DNA of 64,000 bases from Undibacter mobilis (lineage in GTDB: Bacteria > Pseudomonadota > Alphaproteobacteria > Rhizobiales > Xanthobacteraceae): the NCBI RefSeq assembly GCF_003367195.1, contig NZ_QRGO01000003.1, forward strand, positions 186,001 to 250,000, written 5' to 3'. Shown in pieces: positions 31,671-43,459 of the stretch. Both the position numbers and the translations under genes were made by a program. Every line of letters begins with the position of its first letter. The stretch's first letter is position 1. The notes under the pieces are model-generated. The model saw only the letters and a program-made list of their open reading frames with translations. It was not told the origin of the DNA and did not search any database.

Positions 31671-32483
31671 GTGGCCGATATCCTCAAGAAAATCGAAGCC
31701 TACAAGCGCGAGGAAATCGCGGCGGCCAAGCGCGTCCGTTCGCTCGCCGACCTCGAGGCGCAGGCCAAGGCCCTGCCGCCGGCGCGCGGGTTCCTGCGCG
31801 CCATTGAGAGCCGCATTGCCGCCGGCGATTACGCGCTGATCGCGGAGATCAAGAAGGCCAGTCCGTCCAAAGGGTTGATCCGCGCCGATTTCGACCCGCC
31901 GGCGCTCGCCAGAGCCTATGAGGCCGGCGGTGCCGCCTGCTTGTCGGTGCTGACCGACGCGCCCAGCTTCCGGGGCAAGCCGGAGTTCCTCACCGCCGCC
32001 CGCGAGGCGACCAAGCTGCCGGCCTTGCGCAAGGACTTCATGTTCGAGCCGTACCAGTGCGCGGAGGCCCGCGCCTGGGGTGCTGACTGCATCCTGATCA
32101 TCATGGCGTCGGTCGATGACAGCGCCGCCGCCGAACTGGAAAGTACAGCATTTTCATATGGCATGGACGTCTTGATTGAAGTTCACGCAGAAGATGAACT
32201 TGACCGCGCCCTGAAGCTGAAATCCCGGATGATCGGTATCAACAACCGGGACCTCCGCACCTTCGAGACCTCGCTCACGGTCAGCGAGCGCCTTGCGCCG
32301 CTCGTGCCCAAGGATCGCCTCATCGTCGGCGAAAGCGGGATTTTCACGCCGGCCGACCTCGCCCGGTTGGAGGCGGTCGGCATTTCGACCTTCCTCATTG
32401 GCGAGAGCCTGATGCGGCAGGCCGACGTCGCTGCCGCGACTCGCACTTTGCTCGCCAGACCCAGCCACGCGGCCGCGGAGTAA
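31671..32483 (+). CDS. trpC: Indole-3-glycerol phosphate synthase
   Basis: Ring closure of CdRP to indoleglycerol phosphate. The 270 residues begin [16 protein letters not shown] from a GTG codon. The catalytic Lys lies in [12 protein letters not shown] and [11 protein letters not shown], with [14 protein letters not shown] and [12 protein letters not shown] further on. The region before the GTG (AGAAAAAATC) is a poor Shine-Dalgarno and directly abuts the 45-bp repeat, which may weaken translation. It is unfused to TrpF, which is not in the window. Confidence 0.95.
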   Translation: MADILKKIEAYKREEIAAAKRVRSLADLEAQAKALPPARGFLRAIESRIAAGDYALIAEIKKASPSKGLIRADFDPPALARAYEAGGAACLSVLTDAPSFRGKPEFLTAAREATKLPALRKDFMFEPYQCAEARAWGADCILIIMASVDDSAAAELESTAFSYGMDVLIEVHAEDELDRALKLKSRMIGINNRDLRTFETSLTVSERLAPLVPKDRLIVGESGIFTPADLARLEAVGISTFLIGESLMRQADVAAATRTLLARPSHAAAE

Positions 32484-32488
32484 CGACA

Positions 32489-33025
32489 ATGGCCAAAGCC
32501 AAACCGAAGGCGAAGGCCGTGAAGCCAAAGACGAAGCCGATATCGGGCGCGAAGCTCAGCCACATCGACCAGACCGGCAAGGCCAACATGGTCGACGTTT
32601 CGGCCAAGGCGCCGACCGAGCGCGTCGCGCGCGCCGAGGGCCGCGTCATCATGCGCAAGGAAACGCTGGACGCTGTCATCGCCGGCAACGCCATGAAGGG
32701 CGATGTACTCGGCGCGGCAAGGCTCGCTGGCATCATGGCAGCCAAACACACGCACGGCCTGATCCCGCTGTGTCATCCGCTGCCGATTACCAAGGTGGCG
32801 GTCGATATCTTTCCGGAGCACAGCTTTCCGGGCTTCCTGGTACAGGCGACCGTCAAGGTCACCGGCAAGACCGGCGTCGAGATGGAGGCGCTGACCGCGG
32901 TCTCGATCGCCTGCCTCACCATCTACGACATGGCCAAAGCCATCGAGAAGTCGATGCGCATTGAGGGCATCCGCCTGCTCGAAAAGACCGGCGGCAAGTC
33001 GGGACCGTACAAGGCGGAAGCGTAA
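32489..33025 (+). CDS. moaC: Cyclic pyranopterin monophosphate synthase MoaC
   Basis: Molybdenum cofactor synthesis, turning the MoaA product into cyclic pyranopterin monophosphate. The 178 residues have a Lys-rich extension at 1-18 ([17 protein letters not shown]), then the family core [31 protein letters not shown] and the [15 protein letters not shown] segment. It starts 5 nt after trpC and is followed by moeA after 2 nt, continuing the trpDC-moaC-moeA run that is conserved in this group. Confidence 0.96.
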   Translation: MAKAKPKAKAVKPKTKPISGAKLSHIDQTGKANMVDVSAKAPTERVARAEGRVIMRKETLDAVIAGNAMKGDVLGAARLAGIMAAKHTHGLIPLCHPLPITKVAVDIFPEHSFPGFLVQATVKVTGKTGVEMEALTAVSIACLTIYDMAKAIEKSMRIEGIRLLEKTGGKSGPYKAEA

Positions 33026-33027
33026 CA

Positions 33028-34236
33028 ATGGCCCTGATGCCGGTCGCCGAAGCGTTGGCGCGGGTGCTGGCCGACACCGCGGCACTGGGCACCGAAGACG
33101 TTCCGTTGAGCGATGCGCCGGGCCGCGTTCTCGCCGAAGACCTGACCGCCTTGCGTACACAGCCGCCCGCCAATGTTTCGGCCATGGATGGTTACGCCGT
33201 GCGCGCCGACGACATCGCCAACGCGCCGACACCGCTCAAGGTGATTGGCGAGGTCGCCGCCGGCCATCCCTTCTCTGGCCGCATCGGCCAAGGCGAAGCG
33301 GCGCGCATCTTCACCGGCGGCGTGCTGCCGGATGGCGCCGACACCGTCGTCATCCAGGAGCTCACCCGCCGCGACGGCGATAAGGTCACGGTCGAGAAAG
33401 CCACCTCCAAAGGCCGCAACGTCCGCTACGCCGGCATCGATTTCAAACAAGGCGCCGTGCTGCTCGCCAAAGGGCGGTTGCTGACCGACCGTGACGTTAT
33501 GCTGGCGGCCGCGATGAACCACCCGCGGCTGCGGGTCCATCGCCGGCCCGTAATCGCTGTGCTCGGCACCGGCGACGAACTGATCCTGCCTGGCGGCGAG
33601 CCCGGCCCCGGCCAGATCGTCTATTCCAACGGCTTTGCCTTGTCGGCGCTGGTCCGCTCGGCGGGTGGCGACGTAATCGATCTCGGCGTTGCCCGCGATA
33701 CGCTGGACGATATCGGTGTCCGCATTCGTCGCGCCCGCGACGCCAAAGCCGACGTGCTGCTCACCAGCGGCGGCGCCTCGGTCGGCGACCACGATCTGGT
33801 GCAGAAGGCGCTGGCCGCCGAAGGGCTCGATCTGTCGTTCTGGCGCGTCGCCCTGCGACCGGGCCGGCCGATGATGCACGGGCGGCTCGGTCCGATGCAT
33901 GTGCTCGGCGTGCCGGGCAATCCGGTATCGTCTTACGTCTGTGCTTTCCTGTTTCTGCTGCCGCTGCTGCGCACGCTGTCGGGCCGCTCCGATGTCGTCC
34001 CCCAGTCCGAACCGGCCCTTCTCGGCCGCGATCTGCCTGCCAATGACGAGCGTGCCGACTACCTGCGCGCTACGCTGGCGATGGGCCCGGACGGACTGAT
34101 CGCCACGCCGGTCGCCAATCAGGACAGTTCCCTGATGGCCCCGTTATCGCAGGCGGACTGCCTGTTGATTCGTGAGCCGCACGCCCCCGCGGCCGGGGCC
34201 GGCAGCCGCTGCCGCATCCTTAAGTTCGGGTTTTAG
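33028..34236 (+). CDS. moeA: Molybdopterin molybdenumtransferase MoeA
   Basis: Inserts molybdate into adenylylated molybdopterin. The 402 residues have [17 protein letters not shown] near residue 52, the ITG/VLP-like [14 protein letters not shown] near residue 94, [12 protein letters not shown] near residue 180, [13 protein letters not shown] near residue 245 and [11 protein letters not shown] near residue 293, the usual domain order. It is 2 nt from moaC and is followed by the lexA promoter region. Confidence 0.96.
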   Translation: MALMPVAEALARVLADTAALGTEDVPLSDAPGRVLAEDLTALRTQPPANVSAMDGYAVRADDIANAPTPLKVIGEVAAGHPFSGRIGQGEAARIFTGGVLPDGADTVVIQELTRRDGDKVTVEKATSKGRNVRYAGIDFKQGAVLLAKGRLLTDRDVMLAAAMNHPRLRVHRRPVIAVLGTGDELILPGGEPGPGQIVYSNGFALSALVRSAGGDVIDLGVARDTLDDIGVRIRRARDAKADVLLTSGGASVGDHDLVQKALAAEGLDLSFWRVALRPGRPMMHGRLGPMHVLGVPGNPVSSYVCAFLFLLPLLRTLSGRSDVVPQSEPALLGRDLPANDERADYLRATLAMGPDGLIATPVANQDSSLMAPLSQADCLLIREPHAPAAGAGSRCRILKFGF

Positions 34237-34270
34237 CGGCCTCTCGACTTGTTCACGTCAAATTAAGTGG

Positions 34271-34299
34271 TTGCGGAACACATATCGAACAGATAGTGT
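34271..34299 (+). promoter_or_regulatory. Putative lexA promoter
   Basis: TTGCGG at 34271-34276, a 17-nt spacer and TAGTGT at 34294-34299. The LexA box lies in the spacer, so bound LexA would block RNA polymerase. The hexamers alone are only moderate matches. Confidence 0.45.
34276..34290 (+). promoter_or_regulatory. LexA (SOS) box of the alphaproteobacterial type
   Basis: GAAC-N7-GAAC (GAACACATATCGAAC) is the exact reverse complement of the GTTC-N7-GTTC operator established for alphaproteobacterial LexA. A near-match with one mismatch, GTTC-N7-GTTT, follows at 34302-34316. The lexA ATG lies 83 nt downstream, consistent with autoregulation. Confidence 0.85.
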
Positions 34300-34373
34300 C
34301 CGTTCATGCTTTGTTTCGGATGATTCCGCGCCAATCAGGCCGCGGAGTCGCCGCGACCGGAGGCCCACAAGCG

Positions 34374-35087
34374 ATGCTAACGCGCAAACAATTCGAACTC
34401 CTGCGGTTCATCCACGAACGGTTGACCGAAACCGGCGTACCGCCCTCCTTCGATGAAATGAAGGATGCGCTGGACCTGCGCTCGAAATCGGGCATTCACC
34501 GTCTGATCACCGCTCTGGAAGAGCGTGGCTTCATCCGCCGCCTCGCCAACCGCGCCCGCGCCATCGAGGTGATCAAGCTGCCGGATTCGGTCCAGCACGG
34601 CCTTGGCGGCGGCGGCAATGGCCGCGCCCGTGGCTTCAACCCCAGTGTCATTGAGGGCAATCTCGGCAAGGCCCGGCCTGTCGTCACCGAAGACGATGCG
34701 ACACGGCCGATTTCGGTGCCGGTCATGGGCCGCATCGCCGCCGGTACGCCGATCGAGGCGATCCAGCAGCGCAGCCATGTCATCAACATGCCGCCCGAGC
34801 TGCTCTCGAACGGCGAGCATTTCGCGCTGGAAGTGCGCGGCGACTCGATGATCGACGCCGGCATTCTCGACGGCGACATCGCCCTCATCCGACGCTCCGA
34901 GGGTGCCGACACCGGCGATATCGTGGTGGCGCTGATTGACGACGAGGAGGCCACGCTGAAGCGCTTCCGCCGCCGCGGCGCTTCCATCGCGCTCGAGCCG
35001 GCCAATGCCGCTTATGAGGTGCGTATCCTGCCGCCCAACCGCGTGCGCATCCAGGGCAAGCTGGTGGCGATGTTCCGGCGGTACTGA
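34374..35087 (+). CDS. lexA: LexA SOS repressor
   Basis: Repressor of DNA-damage genes, inactivated by RecA-stimulated self-cleavage. I start at the ATG 34374 ([17 protein letters not shown]), giving 237 residues. The winged helix-turn-helix lies at about 1-65 ([20 protein letters not shown]). The cleavage pair Ala123-Gly124 lies in GRIAAGTP, and the Ser-Lys dyad is Ser158 ([10 protein letters not shown]) and Lys196 (EATLKRF). The linker is longer than in E. coli, as usual in alphaproteobacteria. Confidence 0.97.
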   Translation: MLTRKQFELLRFIHERLTETGVPPSFDEMKDALDLRSKSGIHRLITALEERGFIRRLANRARAIEVIKLPDSVQHGLGGGGNGRARGFNPSVIEGNLGKARPVVTEDDATRPISVPVMGRIAAGTPIEAIQQRSHVINMPPELLSNGEHFALEVRGDSMIDAGILDGDIALIRRSEGADTGDIVVALIDDEEATLKRFRRRGASIALEPANAAYEVRILPPNRVRIQGKLVAMFRRY

Positions 35088-35099
35088 CCGTCAGCCCCG

Positions 35100-37367
35100 C
35101 TAATCCCCCGCTTCCAGGTCCTCCGTCGGCGGCGTCGCATCCCGTTGCGGGCGGCGCGCACCGGTTGATCCGGCTTCGCCGGCCGCCAGCACCGTGCGCG
35201 CCCTCGCCCAGGGCCGGTCTTGCGTCGGCGGCCGCGCTACCTCGATATCGAAGCCGTCCCCGTTGCGGTAAAGCGCGGCTGCGCCGTGGCGCCGCCACGC
35301 CGCCCGATCGATGAGCCGCGCGTCGCATTGGCCCGGCGCCGTGCGCGACGACAGAACGACAGCGGCGCGTGCGCAGTCCTCGGCAAAGGCGTCCACCGAC
35401 GCGGCGAACGCGACCACGCGGCCGTCACGCAGTATCGCGGTGCAGCCCATGGCATCGCAGCGGACGCCGTCTTTGAGGCTGGCATGGTCGGCGCTGCGCA
35501 TATCACCATCGGCCGCCAGCCATTCCTTGATCGCGAAGCCGTCGCGCCCCCGCTGCAGAATAACCCATCGCCCGGCCGCGCCCCGGACTGCCGCGGTCTG
35601 TCCGTCGCTTGCCATCAACACATCGGGCTGCGGCGTCGCCAGCGCCCAAATCGCTGACAGCGCTACGCAAGCAGCGCCGCTCCAGCGCAATGGCGAGCGC
35701 AGCAGGCACAGCAGCAGCAGCCCCAGGGTCACCAAGAGCAGCGGCGCGATACCGAAAGCCGGCATCGGGCCGACTGCGCCGGGCAATTGCGTCACCCACA
35801 GCGCCACCGCGATCATCCAGTCGAGCCCGAGCCCCATCAGCTTCCAGAACACGGCATCGAAGCCGAAAGGCATTGTGAGCGCGCCGGCAACGCCCATCGG
35901 CATGACGAGCACCGAGACCACCGGCATGGCCAGCAAATTGGCGATGACGCCGTAAGGCGCGATACGATGAAAGTGATAGGCGGCGAACGGCGTGGTGGCG
36001 AGGCCCGCGACCAGCGAGGCCAGGATCAGCGCGGCAATTTCGCGCCCACCCCACAGGGCGATGCGGGCGGCGAGCGGGCTCTCCGCGCCGGCCTGCCAGC
36101 GCAGCGAGATCTGATAGCCGGCGACCAGCGCCAAGGTCGCAGCGAACGACATCTGGAAGCTCGGATGCACCACCGCTTGCGGCGTCAGTGCCATGACAAC
36201 CAGCGCGGCGACGGTCAGGGTGCGGAAGGTGATTGCCGGGCGATCGGCCATCACGCCGACGAGCACGATGGCGACCATGATGTAGGAGCGCTGCGTCGCT
36301 ACCTCGGCGCCGGACAGCATCAGATAGAACGTCGCCGCGCCGAGCGCGCCCAAGGCTGCCCATTTCTTGATCGGACGACGCAGCGCCAGCGCTGGAAAGA
36401 TCGCCAGCACGGCGCGAATGGTGAAGAACACCATGCCGGCAACAACCGCCATGTGATAGCCGGAGATCGACAGCACATGCGCCAGGCTCGAGACATACAT
36501 GGCGTCGTTGACCGGCTGTGAAATCGCGTCGCGTGTGCCGGTGATCAGCGCCGAGGCGATCGAGCCGCGATCGCCAGGCAGGATGGCGCGGATGCGATTA
36601 TCCATGCTGTCGCGCAGGGCATCGAAGAACGTTGCATAAGACAGCCACAGCCCGCGCGCGACCGGCGCGGCTTCGTTACGGATGCGGCCGAGCACATAGC
36701 CCGAGGCGCCGATCTGCTGGAAATACAGATCGCGCGCGAAGTCATAGCCGCCGGGCCGCAGCGGCTCGAGCGGCGGCGCCAGATACGCCTTGAACGCGAC
36801 GAACGCGCCGACGGCAGGCGCCGTGCTCTTGCGCACCGACACCCGCACGCGCTCCGGTTTTTCGGTGATGCGCGGCGCCTCGAATTTCTGGACGCGGACG
36901 ACGATGCGGTCGCTGCGCGCCCGCTCCTCGCGGACTTCGACAAAGCCGGAGACTTCGGCGGTCCATGTCGCGCTGCGCAGAATGGGATGCGCGATGCGCG
37001 CACTGTGGAGCGTAGCAATGGCAAAGCCCGCGGCCAGCGCGGCGACGCCGAGCGCCAGCGGAAATCCAACCGGATGCTTGCGCGCCGCAAACGTCATCGC
37101 CAGCGCGGCAAGGGCCGCCGCCGTCGCGGCCCACCACATCGGCTCGCGATCGGCGGCGAAATAGACGGCAATGCCGCAGCCGAACGCCACCGGCAGCCAT
37201 GGCAGCAGGCGGCCCGGCGCCACCTCGGCGGTGACCCAGGCCGCCAGGTGCTTGCCCGCTTGGACATTGAATGCATCGAGTCCGGCGGGCCAGACACCTG
37301 CCCGACGGCCCGCCGCGGCGACGCCTGCCACAACCGCTTTCGCCCGATTTTCCGGCGATGGAGCCAC
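35100..37367 (-). CDS. comEC: ComEC/Rec2-family DNA-uptake membrane protein
   Basis: Family of inner-membrane channels for single-stranded DNA uptake. The 755 residues have an N-terminal DUF4131-like part with an OB-like segment to about 230, then the competence core of many membrane helices beginning near ALITGTRDAISQPV and HVLSISGYHMAVVAGMVFF. The C-terminal soluble part of about 170 residues (WVILQRGRDGFAIKEW) shows no HxHxDH metal-binding motif, so it lacks a working metallo-beta-lactamase-like domain. It converges on lexA with a 12-nt gap. Confidence 0.92.
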   Translation of the reverse strand: MAPSPENRAKAVVAGVAAAGRRAGVWPAGLDAFNVQAGKHLAAWVTAEVAPGRLLPWLPVAFGCGIAVYFAADREPMWWAATAAALAALAMTFAARKHPVGFPLALGVAALAAGFAIATLHSARIAHPILRSATWTAEVSGFVEVREERARSDRIVVRVQKFEAPRITEKPERVRVSVRKSTAPAVGAFVAFKAYLAPPLEPLRPGGYDFARDLYFQQIGASGYVLGRIRNEAAPVARGLWLSYATFFDALRDSMDNRIRAILPGDRGSIASALITGTRDAISQPVNDAMYVSSLAHVLSISGYHMAVVAGMVFFTIRAVLAIFPALALRRPIKKWAALGALGAATFYLMLSGAEVATQRSYIMVAIVLVGVMADRPAITFRTLTVAALVVMALTPQAVVHPSFQMSFAATLALVAGYQISLRWQAGAESPLAARIALWGGREIAALILASLVAGLATTPFAAYHFHRIAPYGVIANLLAMPVVSVLVMPMGVAGALTMPFGFDAVFWKLMGLGLDWMIAVALWVTQLPGAVGPMPAFGIAPLLLVTLGLLLLCLLRSPLRWSGAACVALSAIWALATPQPDVLMASDGQTAAVRGAAGRWVILQRGRDGFAIKEWLAADGDMRSADHASLKDGVRCDAMGCTAILRDGRVVAFAASVDAFAEDCARAAVVLSSRTAPGQCDARLIDRAAWRRHGAAALYRNGDGFDIEVARPPTQDRPWARARTVLAAGEAGSTGARRPQRDATPPTEDLEAGD

Positions 37368-37478
37368 GACGCCGCCCCCGACGCTACCCGCAACCGGAGA
37401 TCAGACTAGCGCAGCTCTGGGTTGCAGATTAGAGGAACGGTTGTGAACGGACCAGTCCCCGGGGCAAATGCAACTCGT

Positions 37479-39179
<1,701 letters not shown>

Positions 39180-39317
39180 GCTGGTCTTTCAATCCTGCGT
39201 ATCGAACCTGAGCCGACCGCCCGACCGGGCGGCAGCCAGAGCTTCCAATGACGTGGCGCTTACCTCGATGTCAAATGGCTTGAGACCTGCCCCCATACCT
39301 GTGGTAGAGGGCGCGCG

Positions 39318-40742
39318 ATGAGCGACCCCGTTATCACCCGTTTCGCGCCCTCCCCGACCGGCTTCCTCCATATTGGCGGCGCCCGCACGGCTCTGTTCAA
39401 TTGGCTTTACGCGCGGCACTGCGGCGGGAAAATGCTGCTGCGAATCGAGGATACCGACCGCGAGCGCTCGACCGACGCGGCCATCGCCGCCATCATTGAC
39501 GGCCTGACCTGGCTCGGCCTGACCTGGGACGAAGAGCCTGTATTCCAGTTCTCCCGCGCCGCCCGCCACCGCGAGGTGGTTGACGGGATGCTCGCCGCCG
39601 GCACGGCCTATCGCTGCTATGCGACGCCCGAAGAGTTGACGGCCATGCGCGACAAGGCTCGCGCTGAGGGCAAGTCCAAGCTCTACAACGGCCTGTGGCG
39701 CGACCGCGACCCGTCCGAGGCGCCGGCGGGCGTCAGGCCCGCGATCCGCCTGAAGGCGCCGCTTACCGGCGAGACTGTGATCGAGGATCAGGTGCAGGGC
39801 CGCGTCGTCTGGGACAACGAGAATCTCGACGACCTGGTGCTACTGCGCTCGGACGGCAACCCGACCTACATGCTTGCCGTCGTGGTCGACGACCACGACA
39901 TGGGCGTCACTCATATCATCCGCGGCGACGATCATCTGACAAACGCCGCCCGGCAGAAACAGATTTACGAGGCGCTCGGCTGGTCGGTGCCGGTCATGTC
40001 GCACATCCCGCTGATCCACGGACCGGACGGCGCCAAGCTCTCCAAGCGCCACGGCGCGCTCGGCGTCGAGGCGTACCGCGCGATGGGCTACCTGCCGGCG
40101 GCGCTGCGCAATTATCTGGTTCGGCTAGGCTGGTCGCATGGCGACCAGGAAATCTTCACGACTGAAGAAATGGTCGCGGCCTTCGACCTGCCGGCCATCG
40201 GCCGCGCGCCGGCGCGGCTCGATCTCGTCAAGCTCGACAATCTCAACGGCCATTACATCCGCCAGATGCCGGATGCCGAGCTGGTCGAGGCGCTGGAACA
40301 ACTTTTGCCTCACATCGCCGGCGGCGATGCGCTGGCCGGCAAATTGACCGGTGAGCTGCGCGAAAAGCTCCTCCTCGCCATGCCGGGTCTGAAAGAGCGC
40401 GCCAAGACGCTGATCGAATTGTTCGAGGCCTCGCGCTTCCTGTGGGCCGACCGTCCGCTCGCGATCAGCGAGCAGGCCAAAGCGCTGCTCACGCCGGAGG
40501 CCAGGGCCGTGCTGGCGCGGCTGGTACCGGCGCTCGAGGCGGTCGGCGAATGGAACGGCCCGGCGATCGAGGCCGTGGTTCGCAGCTTTGCCGAAACCGC
40601 TGCGGTCAAGCTCGGCGCTGTGGCGCAGCCCTTGCGCGCTGCCTTGACTGGCAAGACCACATCGCCGCCGATTTTCGACGTGCTCGCCGTACTCGGCCGG
40701 ACCGAGAGCCTGGCGCGGCTGCGCGAGCAGGCGGCGGCCTGA
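39318..40742 (+). CDS. gltX: Glutamyl-tRNA synthetase
   Basis: Charges tRNA-Glu. The 474 residues begin [20 protein letters not shown] with the HIGH-like motif, then [19 protein letters not shown] and the KMSKS counterpart [11 protein letters not shown]. The C-terminal helical anticodon-binding domain is full length. It is followed after 207 bp by gltA on the same strand, with a strong hairpin between them. Confidence 0.96.
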   Translation: MSDPVITRFAPSPTGFLHIGGARTALFNWLYARHCGGKMLLRIEDTDRERSTDAAIAAIIDGLTWLGLTWDEEPVFQFSRAARHREVVDGMLAAGTAYRCYATPEELTAMRDKARAEGKSKLYNGLWRDRDPSEAPAGVRPAIRLKAPLTGETVIEDQVQGRVVWDNENLDDLVLLRSDGNPTYMLAVVVDDHDMGVTHIIRGDDHLTNAARQKQIYEALGWSVPVMSHIPLIHGPDGAKLSKRHGALGVEAYRAMGYLPAALRNYLVRLGWSHGDQEIFTTEEMVAAFDLPAIGRAPARLDLVKLDNLNGHYIRQMPDAELVEALEQLLPHIAGGDALAGKLTGELREKLLLAMPGLKERAKTLIELFEASRFLWADRPLAISEQAKALLTPEARAVLARLVPALEAVGEWNGPAIEAVVRSFAETAAVKLGAVAQPLRAALTGKTTSPPIFDVLAVLGRTESLARLREQAAA

Positions 40743-40789
40743 CCGCCTTTTTTACGCCGCGTCAATCTTTTGATCACGGATTTCATGCC

Positions 40790-40815
40790 CATATGCGGGG
40801 CAGCCCCCGCGTATG
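40790..40815 (+). terminator. Hairpin between gltX and gltA
   Basis: CATATGCGGGG and CCCCGCGTATG form an 11-bp stem with one G-U pair and a 4-nt loop, 48 nt after the gltX stop. No clear T tract follows, so it may act as a 3'-end stabiliser or a Rho-linked terminator instead. Confidence 0.45.
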
Positions 40816-40949
40816 CCCGATCTTGCAGCGCACACACGGATGGGCTACCGAAATGAAGCCGGACGCGTCCTTCCCCGGGCACCGCTCCATCCGGCTTTTA
40901 GACTTAAGAATAAAGCGCTTCGCCGCTGTCAAAATCCGAGGGCTCGACC

Positions 40950-42260
40950 ATGGACGCCAAAACGGACGCCACCCAAGCAACCGGCTCGATCACCGTCGGT
41001 AACAAGAATATCGATCTGCCGATCTACAAGGGCACCATCGGTCCGGATGTGCTCGACATCTCCAAGCTCTACGGCCAGAGCGGGATGTTCACCTACGACC
41101 CCGGCTTCACCTCGACCGCGAGCTGCGAGTCCAAGATCACCTACATCGACGGCGATGAAGGCGTCTTGTTGTACCGCGGCTACCCGATCGAACAGCTCGC
41201 CGAGCACGGCGACTTCCTCGAGACCTGCTATCTGCTGCTGTACGGCGAACTGCCGACCGCCGCGCAGAAGGCGGACTTCGACTACCGCGTCACGCGCCAC
41301 ACCATGGTGCATGAGCAAATGAGCCGCTTCTTCCAGGGCTTCCGTCGCGACGCGCATCCGATGGCGATCATGACCGGCTCGATCGGCGCGCTGTCGGCCT
41401 TCTATCACGACTCGACCGACATCTCGGACCCGACGCAGCGCATGATCGCGTCGATCCGCATGATCGCCAAGGTGCCGACGCTCGCGGCCATGGCCTACAA
41501 ATATTCGGTCGGCCAGCCCTTCGTTTATCCGAAGAACGAGCTCGACTACTCGACCAACTTCCTGCGCATGTGCTTTGCGGTGCCGGCGGAAGAGTTCAAA
41601 CCGAACCCGGTGCTGGCACGCGCCATGGACCGCATCTTCATCCTGCATGCCGACCACGAGCAGAACGCCTCGACCTCGACGGTGCGTCTGGCGGGTTCTT
41701 CGGGTGCCAATCCATTCGCCTGCATCGCAGCCGGCTGCGCCTGTCTGTGGGGCCCGGCGCATGGCGGCGCCAACGAAGCCGCGCTCAACATGCTGTCCGA
41801 AATCGGCTCGGTCGACCGCATTCCGGAATTCGTGCGGCGCGCCAAGGACAAGAACGACAGCTACCGCCTGATGGGCTTCGGCCACCGCGTCTACAAGAAC
41901 TACGATCCGCGCGCCAAGATCATGCAGAAGACCTGCCACGAGGTCCTCGCCGAGCTCGGCATCAAGGACGATCCGTTGCTCGACGTCGCCATGGAACTCG
42001 AGCGCATCGCTCTGCACGACGACTACTTCATCGAGAAGAAGCTGTACCCGAACATCGACTTCTATTCGGGCATCACGCTGAAGGCGATGGGCTTCCCGAC
42101 CACGATGTTCACCGTGCTGTTCGCCGTCGCCCGCACCGTCGGCTGGATCGCGCAGTGGAAGGAAATGATCGAAGATCCGAAGCAGAAGATCGGTCGTCCG
42201 CGCCAGCTCTACACCGGCGCCGCCACGCGCGATTACGTGCCGACCTCGCGGCGCAAGTAA
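40950..42260 (+). CDS. gltA: Citrate synthase (type I/II hexameric class)
   Basis: Condenses acetyl-CoA and oxaloacetate at the entry to the TCA cycle. The 436 residues have the N-terminal beta region [17 protein letters not shown] typical of proteobacterial NADH-sensitive enzymes, catalytic His in [19 protein letters not shown] and [13 protein letters not shown], and [14 protein letters not shown]. It is downstream of gltX with its own upstream region and ends in a clear terminator. Confidence 0.97.
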   Translation: MDAKTDATQATGSITVGNKNIDLPIYKGTIGPDVLDISKLYGQSGMFTYDPGFTSTASCESKITYIDGDEGVLLYRGYPIEQLAEHGDFLETCYLLLYGELPTAAQKADFDYRVTRHTMVHEQMSRFFQGFRRDAHPMAIMTGSIGALSAFYHDSTDISDPTQRMIASIRMIAKVPTLAAMAYKYSVGQPFVYPKNELDYSTNFLRMCFAVPAEEFKPNPVLARAMDRIFILHADHEQNASTSTVRLAGSSGANPFACIAAGCACLWGPAHGGANEAALNMLSEIGSVDRIPEFVRRAKDKNDSYRLMGFGHRVYKNYDPRAKIMQKTCHEVLAELGIKDDPLLDVAMELERIALHDDYFIEKKLYPNIDFYSGITLKAMGFPTTMFTVLFAVARTVGWIAQWKEMIEDPKQKIGRPRQLYTGAATRDYVPTSRRK

Positions 42261-42285
42261 CCGCTTCAACGTCTGTCACAAGATC

Positions 42286-42314
42286 ATGGCCGGGCCTCGC
42301 TGCCCGGCCATTTT
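42286..42314 (+). terminator. Rho-independent terminator of gltA
   Basis: ATGGCCGGGC, a 6-nt loop, and GCCCGGCCAT form a perfect 10-bp stem followed by TTTT. It lies 25 nt after the gltA stop, between convergent gltA and the ABC permease gene, and could also work from the other side. Confidence 0.85.
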
Positions 42315-42335
42315 CATACTCAGCCGTTACTGGCG

Positions 42336-43457
42336 TCAGACCATCTCACCGATGGCCTTGCGGAAACGTGCGAGCGCCACGCCGAACAGCACGCCGCCGA
42401 TGACGATCAGCGCCAGCAACTGCGGCCACACCACGGCGAGGCCGGCGCCGCGGAACAACACCGCTTGCGACAGCATGATGAAATGCGTCGTTGGCGCCGC
42501 CAGCATGATGGTCTGAACGACAGTCGGCATGCTCTCGCGCGGCGTCATGCCGCCCGACAGCATTTCCAGCGGCACGATGACCAGGATCACCAGCAGGGCG
42601 AACTGCGGCATCGACCGCGCCAGAGTGGCCAGCACGATGCCGAGCGCGGTGGTGGCAAACAGGTTGACGGCGACGCCGGCCAGCAGCAGTGCGAGCGAGC
42701 CATGGATAGGCACGCCGAGCATGCCCTGCACGACCAAAACCAGTGCCGCCGTCCACGCGACTATCACGACGCCCGCCATCGCCCATATTTTGCCGGCCAT
42801 GATTTCGAATGGCGTCACCGGCATGACCAGCAGGTGCTCAATGGTTCCATGCTCGCGCTCGCGGATCAGCGCCGCGCCAGTCAGGACAATGGACAGAAGG
42901 GTGACCTGATTTATGACCTCGATGACCGCGCCGAACCAGGACTTGTTCAGAGCCGGGTTGTAGCGAATGCGCAGCGCGAGATCGACCGGTAGCACGGTCG
43001 CCGCCCGGTAATGCTGAAGGAATGCGGCAACCTCGGTGGCGACGATGGTCTGGATGTAGCCCGCGCCCGTAAAGGCCTGGCTGACACGCGTCGCGTCGAC
43101 GTTGAGCTGAATGTCGGGCGTGCGGCCGGCCAGCACGTCGCGCTGGAAATTGGGTGGGATGCCGAGCGCGAAGGTAATTGAGCCGTTGTCCATCCGGGCG
43201 TCCATCTCCGCAGCCGTAATGAGCGTCGGCGGGTTGAAATGCGGCGGATAGAACGCAGCCACGAGACGTGTCGACAACGCCGAGCGGTCCTCGTCAACGA
43301 TGGCGATCGAAGCCTTGTTGAGCGTTTCGGGCATGGCGGTGGCGGCCGTGTAGATTGCTCCAGTGAAGGCGTAGACGATGAGCGCCAGCATGACGCGGTC
43401 GCGGCCGAGGCTGCGCAGTTCCTTGATGCCGAGGTTGACGATGTTCGCCAGCCGCAT
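42336..43457 (-). CDS. ABC-2 type exporter permease (YhhJ-like)
   Basis: Membrane subunit of an ABC efflux system. The 373 residues start MRLANIVNLGIKELRSLGRD. One N-terminal transmembrane segment precedes a large extracytoplasmic domain to about 180, then five hydrophobic segments including REREHGTIEHLLVMPVTPFEI, the ABC-2 family signature. I start at the ATG 43457, 2 nt after the RbbA-like stop, because a longer frame upstream lies inside that gene. It is the last gene of a HlyD-RbbA-YhhJ set. Confidence 0.92.
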   Translation of the reverse strand: MRLANIVNLGIKELRSLGRDRVMLALIVYAFTGAIYTAATAMPETLNKASIAIVDEDRSALSTRLVAAFYPPHFNPPTLITAAEMDARMDNGSITFALGIPPNFQRDVLAGRTPDIQLNVDATRVSQAFTGAGYIQTIVATEVAAFLQHYRAATVLPVDLALRIRYNPALNKSWFGAVIEVINQVTLLSIVLTGAALIREREHGTIEHLLVMPVTPFEIMAGKIWAMAGVVIVAWTAALVLVVQGMLGVPIHGSLALLLAGVAVNLFATTALGIVLATLARSMPQFALLVILVIVPLEMLSGGMTPRESMPTVVQTIMLAAPTTHFIMLSQAVLFRGAGLAVVWPQLLALIVIGGVLFGVALARFRKAIGEMV

Positions 43458-43459
43458 CG

